DNA of 64,000 nucleotides. Source: Chamaecrista fasciculata. Its lineage: Eukaryota > Streptophyta > Magnoliopsida > Fabales > Fabaceae. Every line of letters begins with the position of its first letter. The first letter of the stretch is position 1. The stretch lies in the NCBI GenBank assembly GCA_003254925.1, contig QANZ01055664.1:161263-225262 (forward strand), written 5' to 3'. A model generated the notes under the pieces. That model saw only the letters and a program-made list of their open reading frames with translations. It was not told where the DNA came from and searched no databases. This document shows positions 61,101 to 64,000 of this stretch, in pieces. Position numbers and translations under genes: made by a program.

Positions 61101-61613
61101 CAAACCTTAAGAGAAGATCTTCTGAGAGACAAATCACTGCCAACAGGAACAGTTACAGCCACCTGCAAAAAAAAAAGTATAAAAAATCCACAATTAATTA
61201 TATAAATTATCTCTTAAACATTTTTCAGCAGCTTAGAAATGCACAAAGGAATCTAATCTCCGATAAACTATAAAACCCTTCGATTCGTATTCCAGAAATC
61301 CCACAAGCTAAGATTTATGCTCTTTTCTAAAACCCAGATAGGACATACTGAAATAGCACAAGGTGTAGAACAAATAACGAAAAGTCCTTAATCTTAGCTT
61401 TGATCAAACACAGAATTCCATCCGGACTTCGTTAAAATCTAAGCTCTGATTTCATTTCTCCAAAACCCAGATAGAAAATGGCCCAGAAAAGTCAGATTCC
61501 GGTTCCAAATTGGCAGGTCAAGTTTTCTAAGCTAGCAAACAGAGTGTCAGCATCAAGAGAGATAAAGTGAGTGGTGGGTTTACCTGAGACACAGCCGTCG
61601 CTGAATGAATCAT
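58141..61613 (-). CDS. RFNR: Ferredoxin-NADP+ reductase, root isozyme, plastid
   Basis: Five exons: 61613-61584, 61162-61106, 60112-59780, 59144-58925 and 58640-58141. All introns are GT/AG and phases join: 1140 nt, 379 residues. It is a flavoenzyme passing electrons between NADPH and ferredoxin; the root type works in reverse, supplying reduced ferredoxin for nitrite and glutamate metabolism in non-green plastids. The first 65 or so residues, rich in Ser, Arg and hydrophobic residues, act as the plastid transit peptide. The FAD site has RLYSIAST (154-161) and CVRRAVYY. The NADP domain has GTGVAPFRG (237-245) and a CGLKGM near residue 350. The protein ends in the conserved WHVEVY with the terminal tyrosine. 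[21 protein letters not shown] and [13 protein letters not shown] point to RFNR, not the leaf type. Two short first exons encode most of the early transit peptide. A MITE lies in intron 3. Confidence 0.96.
59417..59738. mobile_element. Inverted-repeat element in FNR intron 3
   Basis: The left end GGGCTAAAATATACAAAACC mirrors the right end, whose reverse complement reads AGGCTAAAATGTATAAAACA. The arms continue with CCTTGAACTTT against CCCTGAACTTT. It lies wholly inside the intron between 59144 and 59780, ending about 40 bases before the donor side of exon 3. Confidence 0.65.
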
Positions 61614-61688
61614 TGTTGGATCGAAATGTGAAATTAAGAAGCACCCGTGATCTTAACAAGTAATAATAGGCTAATTGGAGGTTTAGGG

Positions 61689-61698
61689 TATATATATA
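61689..61698 (-). promoter_or_regulatory. Candidate TATA box of the FNR gene
   Basis: TATATATA on the minus strand, about 76-85 bases upstream of the FNR ATG. With the usual 25-35 base spacing, transcription would start near 61660 and give a leader of about 45 bases. Judged from sequence and position only. Confidence 0.5.
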
Positions 61699-61965
61699 AT
61701 GTAAGAAGGTGCTAGACTGCTGGCTCGTCGTGATCTCTTGGTGACAGGGAAAGGACGGGGTTTCCTTTCGGCTTCTCGGAGTGTCTTTGACTCATTTAGG
61801 CTCACTGATCCATCAAGTGCACAATATTTTAAGGGAAATGGTTTTATGGGTAATAATATAATGCAAATTCTATACTAATACTATCATTTCTACAGAACAT
61901 GACTTGAGGCCCGCTAAAAGCCTAAAAGAACCCAAAATCATGATGTATTAAATTAAAGGCCAAAG

Positions 61966-62230
61966 TCTCAAACTGGTCCTAAGGTAGATTTTAAATTGGT
62001 CTCTTATCTTTTATTTGTTTTAGATTGATCCTATATATTTTCATAATGTTTCAAATTGGTCACAAAAATACTTTCGAGACGCGATTTGACCTCATTTGCT
62101 ACCAATGTTAACTGGATAGAGAAAAAAAATTCTTTAAGAGTTAACACATAACTTCAAATTTGTCATATTCAAATTTCAAATGAGAAATATACGATCAATT
62201 TCACATGTGTGGTTAGTTATGATAGAATAG
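61966..62230. repeat. Partial TTGGTCC-family element, copy B
   Basis: Starts GGCCAAAGTCTCAAACTGGT and follows the same order as 687-1167 (TTTAGATTGATCC, CATAATGTTTCAAATTGGTC). It continues with an interior that includes CTTTAAGAGTTAACACATAA. The right arm is missing or unrecognisable. Confidence 0.55.
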
Positions 62231-62512
62231 GTATAAGGTTGAGGGTCAGCTTTATGACATAGCTTTAGAGACTAATTTGTGTAAGAACTCTAAGTTTTAT
62301 AGAAAATGTACTGATTTTTAGCACAATATGAAGTTTACCTCTTTAACAGGTTGTTTATTTATTATTTAACACTATTGAATTACATCAATAGGTATAATTA
62401 TGTCACATCACCCATTACATGCAAATTGCATTTTAAACTATCCTTATTTATAATATGTACCTCTTGACCACTTGACCCTTTTTTTTTGTCATAAACTTGA
62501 CCCATTTGTTGT

Positions 62513-63012
62513 GTATTAATATTTTTGAACCAAAATCTTATTTTGGTCTTTAATATTTTCTCAAAGTTTCGTTTTGGTCCTTCAACTTTTTTCATTTTGT
62601 TTTGGTCCCTCATGTTTGCTCAAAGTTCCATTTTGGCCATTTAAGTTTTTTAAAAGTTCCACCGTTAGTTCTTGACTATTTTCCATCCACTTTTTTCGTT
62701 AAAAAAAAAAAAACTAACTTTCATCTCCTAACAATTTTGCTCTTTTGCATTAAGATCCTAAAGAGACCAAAATTATTGGGAGATGAAAGTTAGTTTCTTT
62801 CCCTTTTTTTAAACATAAAAAGTAGATGGAAAAGAGTTGGGGACTAACGGTGAAACTTTTTAGAAACTTGAGGGACTAAAATGGAACGAAAAAAACTTGA
62901 GAGACCAAACTGGAACTTTGAGCAAATATGGGGATCAAAACGAAATAAATAAAACTTGAGGGAACGTAACAAAACTTTGAGTAAACATAAGGGACCACAT
63001 AGAACTTTGGCC
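62513..63012. mobile_element. Inverted-repeat element (TTTTGGTCCCT family)
   Basis: The left arm carries TCAAAGTTTCGTTTTGGTCC and GTTTTGGTCCCTCATGTTTG. The right arm, in reverse complement, carries TATGTGGTCCCTTATGTTTA and GTTTTGATCCCCATATTTGC. The middle is a near-perfect palindrome around GATGAAAGTTAGTTT. Confidence 0.6.
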
Positions 63013-63236
63013 ATATTTTTACCTAACTTACTAGTCTTAAAATATAAAGAGTTTTTTTTTCCCTCATCAATTTTTTTGTCAAAAGCATAAACAGTTATTT
63101 TCTTATTGGGTCAGAAAAACAGTTATTCAATTAATGCCGGATTCCAAGTTACAGACTGATTTTGGACCTCGCTCATGCAAGCCTTTTTGTACAGACAATG
63201 GGCTGCCACGGACGTACTGAGAGTTACAACAAATAA

Positions 63237-63659
63237 TAGGTCAAATTTTATATTGACTCTCAGAATATTATTTAAGTCAAAACTTCGCATATCTCAAATT
63301 GATTCTAAATATTTTATTTGTTTTAATTAATGTTATATATTTTTATGATATATAAATTAATTTTAAATTATTAAATATAGTCATATCTCTCTCATTTTAA
63401 ATTTAAATATAACAAGTTTTAAGTTGCGAGTTGCTTTTTACAGGCCTTTTTCTCTATTGACTAAGACCATTAGTAAACGAGGTCAAATCAATTTTCGAAA
63501 ATAAATAGCTTGTTTTACAATTAAACAAAAAAATTATATATTTCTTGTTTCAAGTCCAAATGTAACAATTTTGGAACTATATATTAATTCTTGAAAGATT
63601 TTTTTATGTCTAATTAAGATCATCAACAAATTACTCAAATCGTGTTTTGAAAATAAGTT
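63237..63659. repeat. TTGGTCC-family element, copy C, diverged
   Basis: Shares with 687-1167 the interior CTCTCTCATTTTAAATTTAA, GTTTCAAGTCCAAATGTAAC and TTAAGATCATCAACAAATTA blocks, in the same order. The outer arms are decayed. Confidence 0.5.
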
Positions 63660-63947
63660 GGTCAAAGTCCTATTTTGGTCCCTCAGTTATGCTCATTGTT
63701 CCAAATTGGTCCCTCAGTTACTTTTCGTTCCATATTGGTCCCCCAGTTATCCAAAACTTGTCACAGTTGGTCCCTCTAACGTTTTCCATCCATTTTTCAG
63801 TTTAAAAAAAAAGACAAAATTAATTTTTAACTCCTAAAAGTTTAAATTTTTTGCATTAAGGACCTTTTTCTTTATAATAGGACTAAGATGTAAAAAATAA
63901 AAAAAAATGAGGGTTTTGGTTTAATTCACACCAAAAAACAATTCTTC

Positions 63948-63951
<4 letters not shown>
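63660..63951. repeat. Left part of another TTTTGGTCCCT element, cut by the window end
   Basis: Begins GGTCAAAGTCCTATTTTGGT and repeats GGTCCCTCAGTTA-type phrases three times. It then shares CCATCCA and TTTTTGCATTAAGGACC-like blocks with 62513-63012. The mirrored arm would lie past the window. Confidence 0.45.

Positions 63952-64000
<49 letters not shown>
63952..64000. repeat. (TC)n microsatellite at the window end
   Basis: At least 24 TC units running to the last base, so the true length is unknown. Confidence 0.95.

Overview
This is nuclear DNA from a eudicot plant. It is AT-rich, has large intron-containing genes with GT/AG borders, and is dense with MITEs, SINEs, a LINE and a Ty1/copia retrotransposon. 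I cannot name the species. Six protein genes can be supported. Five have recognisable families and complete reading frames once spliced by eye. All gene calls and positions were read by hand, without alignment software.

Layout, left to right: OLA1 (YchF-type Obg-like ATPase, 12 exons, minus, 2310-10456); a hAT-type MITE with an 8-bp target duplication (10785-11309); a HERK2-like CrRLK1L receptor kinase (single coding exon, minus, 13153-15741); an Au-type SINE with an 18-bp target duplication (16474-16641); a LINE reverse-transcriptase ORF (minus, about 18391-21747); a degenerate copia element bounded by 228/225-bp LTRs (minus, 22924-27737); a WPP-domain-associated coiled-coil protein gene (4 coding exons, minus, 31377-38177); a repeat-rich 9-kb stretch with several long inverted-repeat elements and a short LINE-like retroposon (38.9-46.8 kb); an AGD12-type ArfGAP with a C2 domain (8 coding exons, plus, 47518-52836); a small unrecognised single-pass membrane protein (minus, 56044-56532); and root-type ferredoxin-NADP+ reductase (5 exons, minus, 58141-61613). 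The window ends in inverted-repeat elements and a (TC)n tract.

The genes are unrelated housekeeping or signalling genes, not a pathway or operon. Their linkage is informative, however: from memory, OLA1, HERK2 and RFNR2 lie close together on Arabidopsis chromosome 1 (At1g30580, At1g30570, At1g30510), and AGD13 and RFNR1 lie close together on chromosome 4 (At4g05330, At4g05390). The window therefore looks like the unfractionated ancestor of that duplicated pair.

I found no convincing new biological system. The observations most worth checking are a LINE C-terminal domain that looks like an RNase H fold without its catalytic acids, a retroposon whose leader carries five tandem hairpins with compensating base changes, copia LTRs with TA...TA ends instead of TG...CA, and a family of long inverted-repeat elements sharing TTGGTCC-type ends.
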